From contig JAVZCO010000001.1 of NCBI GenBank assembly GCA_038874355.1, positions 1 to 64,000 on the forward strand: a stretch of 64,000 nt of DNA, read 5' to 3'. The first letter of the stretch is position 1. Each line of letters begins with the position of its first letter. This stretch comes from Candidatus Pacearchaeota archaeon. GTDB taxonomy: Archaea > Nanobdellota > Nanobdellia > Pacearchaeales > GW2011-AR1. The notes below the pieces were generated by a model that saw nothing but the letters and a program-made list of their open reading frames with translations, did no database searches and had not been told where the DNA came from. Both the position numbers and the translations under genes were made by a program. Of the stretch, positions 52,761-60,881 are shown piece by piece.

Positions 52761-53522
52761 ATGGGAAAAATTTATGCTATTGTATCTGGTAAAGGTGGAA
52801 CAGGAAAAACAACAACAACAATAAATTTAGGAGCTGCTTTAACAAAATTCAAAAGTGATGTTATAATAGTTGATGCTAATTTAACAACACCAAATCTATC
52901 TTTATATTTAGGCGCTCCTGTTGTTCCAATTTCTTTACCACATGTATTACAAAAAAAAGCAAGAATAGAAGATGCTATATATGAACATCATTCTGGAATG
53001 AAAATTGTTCCTTCTTCTTTATCATTAAAAGATCTAAAAAAAATTAATTATCATTTATTAAAAGATACTATGGAAAGTTTAAAAAAAATATCAGATCATG
53101 TAATCTTAGATTCTGCTGCTGGATTAGGAGAAGAATCAATTAAACCGATAGAAGTAAGCGATGGTGTTATTGTTGTAGTAAACCCAAATATATTATCTGT
53201 AACAGATGCTTTAAAAACAATCAAAATAGCAAAAGATCTAGACAAAGAAGTTTTAGGAGCAATAGTTACAAGAGTTACTTATGATGATTCTGAAATGAGT
53301 ATTAAAAGCATACAAGAGATGTTAGAAGTTCCAATATTAGGAATAATACCTGAAGACAAATCAGTTCATAAATCTTTAGCAAAAAGAAATGCTGTTATAC
53401 ATACTCACCCAAGAAGTAAAGCTTCAAAATCCTATATAGATGTTGCTGCAAAATTATTAGGAAAAAGGAGAAAAAAGAAATTTTTTGAAAGATTTTTAGA
53501 AAGATTAGGTTTAAAAAAATAA
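52761..53522 (+). CDS. MinD/ParA-type P-loop ATPase
   Basis: The 253-residue protein has the deviant Walker A SGKGGTGKTTTTINLGAAL (residues 9-27), switch I VDANLTTPNLSLYLG, and switch II ILDSAAGLGEESI (Walker A-prime Asp). The C-terminus ends in a basic amphipathic helix (KRRKKKFFERFLERLGLKK-like) typical of MinD membrane targeting. It sits third after two paralogous helical proteins, not with MinE or MinC. The position suggests it recruits those proteins to the membrane or a spatial cue. Confidence 0.88.
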   Translation: MGKIYAIVSGKGGTGKTTTTINLGAALTKFKSDVIIVDANLTTPNLSLYLGAPVVPISLPHVLQKKARIEDAIYEHHSGMKIVPSSLSLKDLKKINYHLLKDTMESLKKISDHVILDSAAGLGEESIKPIEVSDGVIVVVNPNILSVTDALKTIKIAKDLDKEVLGAIVTRVTYDDSEMSIKSIQEMLEVPILGIIPEDKSVHKSLAKRNAVIHTHPRSKASKSYIDVAAKLLGKRRKKKFFERFLERLGLKK

Positions 53523-53693
53523 TTAATTTTTATTATAGGAAGAAATAAATATATCTTTATTGAGAAAATTTTTATTAAACCAATTATAACAAATTTTTTA
53601 ATCTTCTATTTTCTTCTTATAGTTTAAATTTAGGATCGTTCCAAAAAACTTTTTAAAAATCCAAACTTAATCTTATTTTTATTTTCATACAAA

Positions 53694-54032
53694 TTAACTA
53701 ACCCTACTTCCTAACTCTATATCTTTTTCTGGAATAATTAAAACTACCTTATTATTTTCTTCTTCAACTACTGCTAGTAACATTCCTTCGCTTTTAATTC
53801 CTCTTATTATTTTTGGTTCTAAATTTGTAAAAAGAATTATCTTTTTATTTTTTAGTTCCTCTTTTTTATAATATTTTTTTATACCAGCACATATTATTCT
53901 TTTTCCTAATTCTTTTCCTAAATCAACCTCAATTTTATATAAATTATCTGTTCCTTCTATATCTTCTATATTAATTATTTTTCCAACTCTTAAATCTAAT
54001 TTTTGCCATTCAGAAAATTTTATATTTTCCAT
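53694..54032 (-). CDS. Methionyl-tRNA synthetase beta (C-terminal tRNA-binding) protein
   Basis: A 112-residue OB-fold protein of the EMAPII/Arc1p type. FSEWQKLDLRVGKIINIEDIEGTDNLYKIEVDLG and KIILFTNLEPKIIRGIKSEGMLLAV (split in text) are its hallmarks. It forms the C-terminal domain of many MetRS enzymes but is a separate gene here, 7 nt after the MetRS stop, so both subunits are made from one transcript. Confidence 0.92.
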   Translation of the reverse strand: MENIKFSEWQKLDLRVGKIINIEDIEGTDNLYKIEVDLGKELGKRIICAGIKKYYKKEELKNKKIILFTNLEPKIIRGIKSEGMLLAVVEEENNKVVLIIPEKDIELGSRVS

Positions 54033-54039
54033 TTTAATT

Positions 54040-55467
54040 TTATATTTTCTTAAATAAAATTTCTGCTTTTTTAATTTTATTTATCTTTAATGGTTCGTTT
54101 ATTTGATTTAAATTTTTTATTTCAAAATTGAAAATTTTAGAAATTTTTTCGCTTGTTTCTGGAATAAAGGGCCATAATAATATAGAAACAGATTTTATGC
54201 TATCTGCTAACTCGTATAAAATCTTCTTATCTTTAGTTTCCCATGGTTTTTTCTTTTGAACATATTCATTACAAACATCTATAAATTCAAAAATTAAATT
54301 TAATGCCTTATCTAATTCATAATTTTCTATATTTCTTTCAATTTCATTTAATTTCAACTCCTTGATTATTTTATTTTCTGTCTTTTCTAATCCATATTTT
54401 TCAGCTAATGCAGAAACTCTAGAAACTAAATTTCCTAATTTATTTGCTAATTCATTATTATTTCTTTCTATTAATTTTTTTTCTGAAAAATCTCCATCTT
54501 CTCCTAAAACAAAATTCCTTGCGATGTAATATCTTATTGTATCACATCCGTACTTTTCTACAAGAATTTTAGGAGAGATTACATTTCCTAAACTTTTACT
54601 AATCTTTTGCCCATTAAATGTTAAAAAACCATGAATAAAAACAGTTTTTGGTAATTTTTCTTTTGCTGCCATTAACATTGCTGGCCAAATAACAGTATGA
54701 AACCATCCATTATCTTTTCCTAATAAATGGACATCTGCTGGCCAATATTTTTTATTATTTTTTACAGCACTTAAATAATTTAATAAAGCATCAAACCAAA
54801 CATATACGACATGTTCTTTATCAAAAGGAAACTCTATTCCCCATTTAAAATTTTTTCTTGTAATACTTAAATCCTTTAGTCCCTCTTTTACTCTATTTAT
54901 TATTTCATTTCTTCTTTCTTTTGGTAAAATAAAAGTAGAATTTTTTTCGTATAAATCTAAAAGTTTTTTTCTATATTTACCTAATTTAAAAAAATATGTT
55001 TCTTCTTTTAATATTTCTATTTTTTTATTTGGATGTAATGAACATTTTCCATTAATCAAATCTTTTTCTGTTTTGTATTCTTCACATCCTACACAATAAT
55101 AACCTTCATAAAAATCTTTGTAAATATCTTCTTTTATTTTTTTTATAAAATCTTTAACAAACTCTTCATGATCTTTATCTGTCGTTCTTATAAATCTGTT
55201 ATATTCTATATTTAATAATTCCCAGCTTTCTTTAAATTTATTAGACATCACATCAACAAATTCTTTTTCTTCTTTTTTATTTTCTTTTGCACTTAATGAT
55301 ATTTTTTGTCCGTGTTCATCTGTTCCTGTTAAGAAAAATACATCATATCCTTTCAGTTTGTAGTATCTCGCCAGAATATCTGCAATTATTTTTTGGTATG
55401 CATGACCTATATGAGGATTTGCGTTAACATAATCTATTGCAGTTGTAATATAAAACTTATTTTTCAT
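54040..55467 (-). CDS. metG: Methionyl-tRNA synthetase, catalytic subunit
   Basis: The 475-residue class I synthetase has NANPHIGHAYQKIIADIL (HIGH, residues about 14-31), FLTGTDEHGQKI, KISKSLGNVI (KMSKS-type, near 285) and a zinc-binding C(x2)C module (YCVGCEEYKTEK). The tRNA-binding C-terminal domain is absent and supplied in trans by the gene downstream. It is preceded by a small membrane protein gene by 11 nt, so they may be cotranscribed. Confidence 0.96.
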   Translation of the reverse strand: MKNKFYITTAIDYVNANPHIGHAYQKIIADILARYYKLKGYDVFFLTGTDEHGQKISLSAKENKKEEKEFVDVMSNKFKESWELLNIEYNRFIRTTDKDHEEFVKDFIKKIKEDIYKDFYEGYYCVGCEEYKTEKDLINGKCSLHPNKKIEILKEETYFFKLGKYRKKLLDLYEKNSTFILPKERRNEIINRVKEGLKDLSITRKNFKWGIEFPFDKEHVVYVWFDALLNYLSAVKNNKKYWPADVHLLGKDNGWFHTVIWPAMLMAAKEKLPKTVFIHGFLTFNGQKISKSLGNVISPKILVEKYGCDTIRYYIARNFVLGEDGDFSEKKLIERNNNELANKLGNLVSRVSALAEKYGLEKTENKIIKELKLNEIERNIENYELDKALNLIFEFIDVCNEYVQKKKPWETKDKKILYELADSIKSVSILLWPFIPETSEKISKIFNFEIKNLNQINEPLKINKIKKAEILFKKI

Positions 55468-55478
55468 TTTTTATTTTT

Positions 55479-55775
55479 TTATTTTTTACTTTCTTTTAAT
55501 TTATAATTTTTTTTATAAAAAATATTTTTTGTCATACAAACTATCCATTTCCAATGTAAAATAAAATGAATAATTACTAAAATAAAGAATATTATAACGC
55601 TATAGTTATGAAAATTCAACAATACTCTTTTTTTAATTCCTAAAAATATTTTATGATCTCCATAATTCATTCCACAAGAAAAAAAGAAAAAAATAACTAA
55701 AGCAGTTATGAATGTAATTATAAAAAAAATACCCATTAAAAAATCAATTATATAATTTAATTTAATTTTTTCCAT
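55479..55775 (-). CDS. DUF4405-like membrane protein
   Basis: The 98-residue protein has three hydrophobic segments (about 9-33, 54-70 and the LVIIHFILHWKWIV stretch) and the histidines LLNFHNYS and IIHFILHWKW. This is the DUF4405 pattern, seen in haem- or cytochrome-b-like small membrane proteins. No haem assignment is proven. It precedes metG by 11 nt and starts near a TATA-like box at about 55797-55809. Confidence 0.7.
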   Translation of the reverse strand: MEKIKLNYIIDFLMGIFFIITFITALVIFFFFSCGMNYGDHKIFLGIKKRVLLNFHNYSVIIFFILVIIHFILHWKWIVCMTKNIFYKKNYKLKESKK

Positions 55776-55947
55776 TTTAATATTTAATAGAATATATTTT
55801 TTAAATTTAATTGTATTTTAATCAAAGATTTTTTAAAAATTTAGTTTTATTTTTTATAATAAAGAAATTTTCTTGTATTAAATATTAAAAATTATGTTTC
55901 ATTAGTAATTTTTATTTTTTCTTTTGCTTTTCTTTTATTGAAATTTT

Positions 55948-56259
55948 TTAAGATTTTTTTCCTTCTTTTTGTAGTATAAAATTTCCACCTTCAATTTTTA
56001 TCGCTTTTCCTTCAATTAAAGAAGATGATATTTTCTTTCTTGCAGAAAGTAATAATCTTGATAAAGTTGGTTGAGATATTCTCATTTTATTTGCTGCTTC
56101 TTTTTGTTCAATTCCTTCATAATCTACTAATCTTATCGCTTCTATCTCGTCAAAAGTTAATACAACTTCTTCTAAATTTCTTAATGGAATTCCTCTTGGC
56201 TTAAAATAAGTTATTTGTGTTTTAAAGAAGATTCTTCTACATTTTCTTGGTCTGACCAT
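55948..56259 (-). CDS. DUF134 family helix-turn-helix protein
   Basis: The 103-residue protein has RPRKCRRI at the start, FKPRGIPLRNLEEVVLTFDEIEAIRLVDYEGI in the middle, and a HTH QKEAANKMRISQPTLSRLLLSARKK. This matches DUF134, a regulator-like family often near small DUF5320 genes. A perfect 14-bp palindrome lies between its TATA box and start. It is adjacent to the DUF5320 gene (58 nt), on the same strand. Confidence 0.9.
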   Translation of the reverse strand: MVRPRKCRRIFFKTQITYFKPRGIPLRNLEEVVLTFDEIEAIRLVDYEGIEQKEAANKMRISQPTLSRLLLSARKKISSSLIEGKAIKIEGGNFILQKEGKKS

Positions 56260-56266
56260 ATCGAAT

Positions 56267-56280
56267 TAATATTAATATTA
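56267..56280 (-). promoter_or_regulatory. 14-bp perfect palindrome before the DUF134 gene
   Basis: TAATATTAATATTA lies between the TATA box TATATAAATA (about 56281-56290) and the ATG at 56259, so over the predicted transcript start. It may be where DUF134 binds for autoregulation; this is inferred, and an AT-only palindrome can occur by chance. Confidence 0.4.
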
Positions 56281-56317
56281 TATATAAATATAACTAAAAT
56301 AAAAGATAAAAAATAAT

Positions 56318-56629
56318 TCATTTAGATATTTCCTTCAATCTCTTTTCTATTTCCTTCATATCTTCTTTTAATATTTCTAATTCTCTCTCAAGGAATTGCT
56401 TTTCTTGTTCTTTTGTCATTTTAATTGGATAATTAGTAATTGGAATTATTTGCTGCATCCTTCTTGCCCTAAAAGATCTTCTTCCAAAACCTCTTCGAAA
56501 CCCTAACCCAAATCTCAAACAAGGAAAATTGTTTATATATCCAGGCATATTAAATCCTGCGCAATAACCCAATCCTCTTCCTGTCATTTTTCCTTCTCCT
56601 AATGGTCCTGTTCCATCTCCTCCCGGCAT
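56318..56629 (-). CDS. DUF5320 family protein
   Basis: The 103-residue protein starts MPGGDGTGPLGEGKMTGRGLGYCAG, the Gly-rich DUF5320 opening, then an aromatic/Arg-rich segment, and ends in a coiled coil with Glu/Lys heptads (TKEQEKQFLERELEIL). DUF5320 often neighbours NifB/NifX-like dinitrogenase cofactor-family and DUF134 genes; no such cofactor gene is here. It is unusual in having a 28-nt leader with a clear GGAGG Shine-Dalgarno at 56639-56643, 9 nt before the ATG. Confidence 0.85.
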   Translation of the reverse strand: MPGGDGTGPLGEGKMTGRGLGYCAGFNMPGYINNFPCLRFGLGFRRGFGRRSFRARRMQQIIPITNYPIKMTKEQEKQFLERELEILKEDMKEIEKRLKEISK

Positions 56630-56656
56630 TTTTATTACCTCCTTATATAAATTTAT

Positions 56657-56676
56657 TTATGAATATATATTCATAA
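56657..56676 (-). promoter_or_regulatory. 20-bp perfect palindrome over the DUF5320 transcript start
   Basis: TTATGAATATATATTCATAA is its own reverse complement. It lies just downstream of the TATA box TTTATAAAT (56680-56688), covering the predicted start near 56658. It is a strong candidate repressor operator. The neighbouring DUF134 protein is the obvious candidate, but its own promoter carries a different palindrome. Confidence 0.6.
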
Positions 56677-56775
56677 TAGTTTATAAATCTTTCTATTTTT
56701 TATTTACTTTTTTATAAGATTTTAAAATAATAAGAAAGAAATCTTTTTATTTTTAAATTTGTTATTATAAAAAAA

Positions 56776-57303
56776 TTATTCTGATTTATTATTTTGTTTT
56801 TTCTTATTTTTTGACTCTTTTAAAAGAATTTTTCTCTCTTCATAAAAAGAAGATTTTCCTTCTCTTTCTGCATATTCTAATATATGTGGATATATAGCAG
56901 AAGCTTCTCTTCTATCAAAACCCAAATCCATTATCACTTGTAAATAATCTTCTTCTGCAAGGGTAAAGGAAGGTTTTAAAGCATATACTAAATATTTATT
57001 CCTTTCTAATCTTTTTTCTTCTATTATACCTTTCAATATTTTTCCATATTGTGGATATTTTTTAGAAAATTCTTCTATTCCTTCTTTCATTGTTCTAGCT
57101 CTTCTTTCCTCTGTTAATTCTTCTATCTTTGCAATAATTCTTTCTCCTATCTCTTCTTTTTTTTCAATTAAATCTGCTATATTTTTTGCAGTTTTATTTA
57201 ATCTTCTCATACCCTTTTCTCCTAAATTTTTTATAGTCCTGTATAATATATCAGAAGCTATCATCCATCTTACATATTTTTCAATTTCTGTTCTTTTTGC
57301 CAT
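56776..57303 (-). CDS. Hypothetical helical protein
   Basis: The 175-residue, strongly charged and helical protein opens AKRTEIEKYVRWMIASDILYRTIKNLGEKGMRRLNKTAKNIADLIEKKE and contains MDLGFDRREASAIYPHILEYAEREG. No Cys motif, signal peptide or membrane segment is seen. It starts near a TATA box (ATATATATAAAA, about 57322-57333) with a leaderless ATG. No family was recognised. It may be a nucleic-acid-binding protein by charge, which is inference. Confidence 0.7.
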   Translation of the reverse strand: MAKRTEIEKYVRWMIASDILYRTIKNLGEKGMRRLNKTAKNIADLIEKKEEIGERIIAKIEELTEERRARTMKEGIEEFSKKYPQYGKILKGIIEEKRLERNKYLVYALKPSFTLAEEDYLQVIMDLGFDRREASAIYPHILEYAEREGKSSFYEERKILLKESKNKKKQNNKSE

Positions 57304-57448
57304 TTTTATTTAAAAGATTAGATATATATAAAAATTATTGTATTACAAAAATTATTTAGAAAAATTTAAAAGTTATTGAATTAACTTTCCCTTTGCTTCT
57401 TTTCTCTTACACAAACTTTATAATATTCTAAAAATTTTATTTTTATAA

Positions 57449-57519
57449 GCAGCCTTAGTTTATCGGTAGAATCCGAGCTTCCCAAGCTCGTGGGGCGGGT
57501 TCAATTCCCGCAGGCTGCA
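57449..57519 (+). tRNA. tRNA-Gly (anticodon CCC)
   Basis: A 71-nt cloverleaf. Acceptor GCAGCCT/AGGCTGC, discriminator A, anticodon stem CGAGC/GCTCG with loop TTCCCAA (anticodon CCC), and T arm GCGGG-TTCAATT-CCCGC. The TATA-like CTTTATAATA at about 57416-57425 gives a start near 57446. Its 3-prime 19 nt are antisense to the end of the dihydrouridine synthase gene. Confidence 0.93.
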
Positions 57520-58355
57520 TTCATAATTTTATTTAATTCATTTAAGGTTTTTATTTTTGTTATTAAACTTCTAATTTTTGATGCATTTTTTTTATTTTTT
57601 GTAAAATTAATTGCTTGAAATTTAATTTGAGAAAATTTTAAATTATATTTTAGTGCTAATTTTAAATAATCATTAAAATTAAATCTTATTTTCTTATTTG
57701 TTAATTTTGCAAATATGTTAGGATTTCCTATTGCACTTCTCCCTATCATGATAAAATCAAATTTTTCTAATAAAAAATCTGCGTTTTTTTCATTAACATT
57801 TCCAGAATAAATTATAGGTAAATTAAATTTTTCTTTTATTTTTTTAGCAAAATCTATATCCGGATCATCATTAAAAAATTGTTCTTTTGTTCTTGGATGT
57901 ATTGCTATGGCATCACAATATTTTTCTGCTATTTTTATTATCTTTTCTGTATAAGAAGATTTTCTCAATTTTATTGTTATTGGTTTTTTAGTAGTTGATT
58001 TCATAACACTTATAATTTTTTCAATTTTTTTTAAATTATTATGCATAAAAGCTCCTATTTTACATTTTTTTGCTATTTCTGCTGCACAGCCTAAATTAAA
58101 ATCAAATAAACTTACTTTATTTTCATATTTCTTAATAAAACTAATTATTCCTTTCTCGTTATTAGAAAACAATTGTAAAGCTGGTTTATCATCTAACATT
58201 AAATTTTCTTTTGTTAAAGGATTTACCATTCCAGTATAACATAAACTAGCTCCTGCTTTTTTACATAAAATTCTAAAAGCAATATCATTAATTTTTTCCA
58301 TTGGAGCAAGAAAATAAGGATTTTTTAATTTTAAATTTCCCAATGTAGATACCAT
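57501..58355 (-). CDS. tRNA-dihydrouridine synthase family protein
   Basis: The 284-residue flavoenzyme reduces uridine in tRNA. PYFLAPMEKINDIAFRILCKKAGASLCYTGMV (residues about 13-44), DFNLGCAAEIAKKCKIGAFM with the catalytic Cys near residue 103, IAIHPRTKEQFF, PIIYSGNVN and FIMIGRSAIGNPNIFA are visible FMN and substrate motifs. The stop codon lies inside the tRNA-Gly gene on the opposite strand. Confidence 0.9.
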   Translation of the reverse strand: MVSTLGNLKLKNPYFLAPMEKINDIAFRILCKKAGASLCYTGMVNPLTKENLMLDDKPALQLFSNNEKGIISFIKKYENKVSLFDFNLGCAAEIAKKCKIGAFMHNNLKKIEKIISVMKSTTKKPITIKLRKSSYTEKIIKIAEKYCDAIAIHPRTKEQFFNDDPDIDFAKKIKEKFNLPIIYSGNVNEKNADFLLEKFDFIMIGRSAIGNPNIFAKLTNKKIRFNFNDYLKLALKYNLKFSQIKFQAINFTKNKKNASKIRSLITKIKTLNELNKIMNAACGN

Positions 58356-58373
58356 TTTAATAACCTCTAAAAG

Positions 58374-59366
58374 TTAATTTCTAAAACACTTAGCAACTAT
58401 TAAAGGAAAAACTAAAGTAGCATCAGCAAAAACCTTAATTCTTTTACCTTTAATTTTTCCCCAAGAAACAGCTTCTTCTGTAGAAGCTCCAGAATCGCTT
58501 CCGTCATATTCTTGTTCTGTATTGATATATACAGCATAGTCTAATCCGTTTCTTAACATATTTGCATTTAATATAGCATGTTTTATTATTCCGGCACCTA
58601 AAATAATTGCACCAGTTTTTTTCTTTCCTATTGTAGTATTATTAAACCATTCTAAATCCTTAACTATGTCTATCTTAAAATCTTTATGATTAAGAGAAAA
58701 AAAATAAATGTTATCTCCTATTGCCCCATCTAAAATTGCCGGGCAATAAACTGGAATTTTATTTTTCCATGCATTATAATAAATGCTTTTTTCATCATTA
58801 ATTTTTTCTCCAACTTTCCATATTAAATCTAAAGGAGTGATTATTTGTTTTTTTCTTTTTTGTTCATCATAAATTTCTTTTAATATTGGCTGAATAAATT
58901 TTTCAAATTCTACATATCTATTGTTTGGAGCAAAAATATTTCCTATTCTATTTATTCCTTTTTTTCTTAATTCTTTACCAGAAACCTTAAAATCTCCTAA
59001 TTTAAAGTCGCCTAAACATTTAATAAAATCTTCTTCTATTCCTCCAGCAGTTGTTACTAAAACATCTATCATTTTATTTTTTGTTAAATAACAAATAATA
59101 TCTCTTAATCCAGAACTAACTAAATTAGAAGTATAGCCTAAATAAATATAAGAATTATTTTTTCTCATTTCTTTTATAATGTTAATTGCTTTTGCTAGAT
59201 TAGTTGCTTGGAACCCTATTGTTTCATAAGAATCTAAAATTTTTTCATAATCTATTCCTTTCTTAAAATCATATCCTTTTATAGATTTTCCTCTAACTTC
59301 TTTACTCTTTCTAAAAACATATTTTTTTGTTATTTTTAATTTATTATTTAATTTTTTATTTTTCAT
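58374..59366 (-). CDS. dys: Deoxyhypusine synthase
   Basis: The 330-residue enzyme transfers aminobutyl from spermidine to a Lys of aIF5A, the first step of hypusine formation. TTAGGIEEDFIKCLGDF (near residues 103-119), LGAGIIKHAILNANMLRNG (NAD site), and DSGASTEEAVSWGKI with the catalytic Lys near residue 305 are visible. The TATA-like GTTTTTTAAAC lies at 59391-59400. No aIF5A gene is in this window. Confidence 0.95.
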   Translation of the reverse strand: MKNKKLNNKLKITKKYVFRKSKEVRGKSIKGYDFKKGIDYEKILDSYETIGFQATNLAKAINIIKEMRKNNSYIYLGYTSNLVSSGLRDIICYLTKNKMIDVLVTTAGGIEEDFIKCLGDFKLGDFKVSGKELRKKGINRIGNIFAPNNRYVEFEKFIQPILKEIYDEQKRKKQIITPLDLIWKVGEKINDEKSIYYNAWKNKIPVYCPAILDGAIGDNIYFFSLNHKDFKIDIVKDLEWFNNTTIGKKKTGAIILGAGIIKHAILNANMLRNGLDYAVYINTEQEYDGSDSGASTEEAVSWGKIKGKRIKVFADATLVFPLIVAKCFRN

Positions 59367-59401
59367 TTTATATCTTCATAAAGAAAAAGAGTTTTTTAAA
59401 C

Positions 59402-60118
59402 TTACTTAATTAATCTAAAAACTCTTTCTATTCCTGCGGGGGTTCTTTCATATAAAATATTTAAATCTATTATTTCTATTTTCTCCCCCCATTGCTGCAA
59501 AACTTTTCTATCTCCTAAATAGACACATAGATGGGTTAAATCGTTTTCTTTATAATGAGAATCTTTATACCATAATGATAAAATATCAAAAGGTTTTAAG
59601 TAATTTTCGATATATCTTCTATTTCTTTTTGCAAGTTTTATTGTTATTTCTTCTTTTAATTTTTCATCATTTTTTTTGAAAGCTTTTCTATATTCTTCTT
59701 TTAATTTTGCTATCTTAGGATCTTTATTAGACCAAAAAAGGTATCCTTTTTCTTCCATACTTTTAACAATATCCCAGGTTCCTCCAGAATTTTTTCCATC
59801 TTCTTTAATTAACCCCTTTTCAATACACCAATTTTTACCAAAATAATTTAAAAAAAATTGTTGAACATAACCGGCACAATAATAGATTTTTTTTTCTATT
59901 ATCCCGCCATTTTTATTTTTCTTTATCTTTATAACAGGTTTTGGTGGAGTTATTTCATTATCTAAATATTTTTTTGATATTTCAAAATATTTTTTTTGTG
60001 TTTCTGATAAAATTTCTTCTTCTAATTTAGACATATTAGAATTAGAAAGATTTACATTTTCATAATGAGAAATTTTCATTAAAAATAAAAATAAAAAAGC
60101 AAAATTAAAAAGTTTCAT
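59402..60118 (-). CDS. NlpC/P60- or CHAP-like cysteine peptidase with signal-like N-terminus
   Basis: The 238-residue protein has a short hydrophobic start (about residues 3-15), a charged stalk and then YYCAGYVQQFF with Cys81 as candidate nucleophile. DLTHLCVYLGDRKVLQQW (His196) is the general-base segment. Cys-then-His order with an aromatic-rich surround is the NlpC/P60/CHAP papain-like pattern. These enzymes usually cut peptidoglycan peptides, which archaea do not make. Its target may be a surface or host molecule. Confidence in the fold is moderate. Confidence 0.6.
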   Translation of the reverse strand: MKLFNFAFLFLFLMKISHYENVNLSNSNMSKLEEEILSETQKKYFEISKKYLDNEITPPKPVIKIKKNKNGGIIEKKIYYCAGYVQQFFLNYFGKNWCIEKGLIKEDGKNSGGTWDIVKSMEEKGYLFWSNKDPKIAKLKEEYRKAFKKNDEKLKEEITIKLAKRNRRYIENYLKPFDILSLWYKDSHYKENDLTHLCVYLGDRKVLQQWGEKIEIIDLNILYERTPAGIERVFRLIK

Positions 60119-60171
60119 ATTATAATTTTTAACGGATTTACTTAAAAATATTATTATAATTAAAAATATAT

Positions 60172-60852
60172 TTAATTGAGAAATAATTCTCTTAATAATT
60201 TTTTCGCATATTTTCTTGCTTCAATTAAAGGATCTGGAAATTTATGGGGGGGTGTAGTAAATTTTATTGTTAATTTTTCTGCTGCAGATATTGAAATTAA
60301 ATTTCCCGGTGAAACATAAATTGGGTTTGCTTCTTTTTTTAATTTCAAAACTTTACCAACAATTTTTTTATTTATTATTATATCATTTCCTTTTATTTCT
60401 CCAATTAACAAATTATCTGTTATTCCTATTGTAGGAACATTAACAGAAAGAGAAAAATGACTTGCTAAACCCAATCCTCTTTCATGAGCAATTCCAGAAG
60501 CTCTAACAAATATTACATCTGGCCTTTCTTCTAACATATTAAAAACTTTTATCATTGAAGGTAATTCTCTATAAGCTCTTAATCCGGGAATATAAGGAAA
60601 ATTTACTTTTTCAGTAATATATTTTTGTTCTATAATTTCTTTATCTTTCATCAAAACAATTGCAGAAATAATTCTATTTCCTTTAAAAATATTTTCTATT
60701 CCGGCATAAATTTCTACTAAATCGAAATTTGTAGAATCTTTTATTTTTATTAATTTAGATAATTTTTTTTGCTCTTCTTTTAATTTTTTTATTTGTTCTT
60801 CTGTTATATTAAACTTCTTTAAAATTTTTTTATAATTATCCTTATTTTCCAT
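60172..60852 (-). CDS. Endonuclease V homologue with altered catalytic residues
   Basis: The 226-residue protein aligns along its length with Nfi (DNA/RNA inosine endonuclease). YAGIENIF replaces AGxD, YIPGLRAYRELP keeps the Glu, VFVRASGIAHERGLGLASHF corresponds to VDGHGIAHPR, PTIGITDNLL, then SPGNLIS replaces the GHR/K motif. Thus the Asp of motif 1 is Glu, the second Asp is Arg and the late His is Asn. It keeps the fold but perhaps not the activity. The start is the opposite of the next gene, with interlocked promoters. Confidence 0.85.
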   Translation of the reverse strand: MENKDNYKKILKKFNITEEQIKKLKEEQKKLSKLIKIKDSTNFDLVEIYAGIENIFKGNRIISAIVLMKDKEIIEQKYITEKVNFPYIPGLRAYRELPSMIKVFNMLEERPDVIFVRASGIAHERGLGLASHFSLSVNVPTIGITDNLLIGEIKGNDIIINKKIVGKVLKLKKEANPIYVSPGNLISISAAEKLTIKFTTPPHKFPDPLIEARKYAKKLLRELFLN

Positions 60853-60856
60853 TAAG

Positions 60857-60881
60857 TTTTTAAATAACTAAATTTTTTAAA
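60857..60881. promoter_or_regulatory. Interlocked divergent TATA boxes
   Basis: TTTTTAAAT (60857-60865) lies 25 nt before the plus ATG at 60886, and TTTTTTAAA (60873-60881) lies 25 nt before the minus ATG at 60852. Each box is thus next to the start codon of the opposite gene, in a 33-nt gap. Two initiation complexes could not occupy this DNA together. Confidence 0.6.

Noticed and set aside
55799-55947. Possible small gene before DUF4405
   Set aside because: AT-rich sequence without an open frame of useful length.
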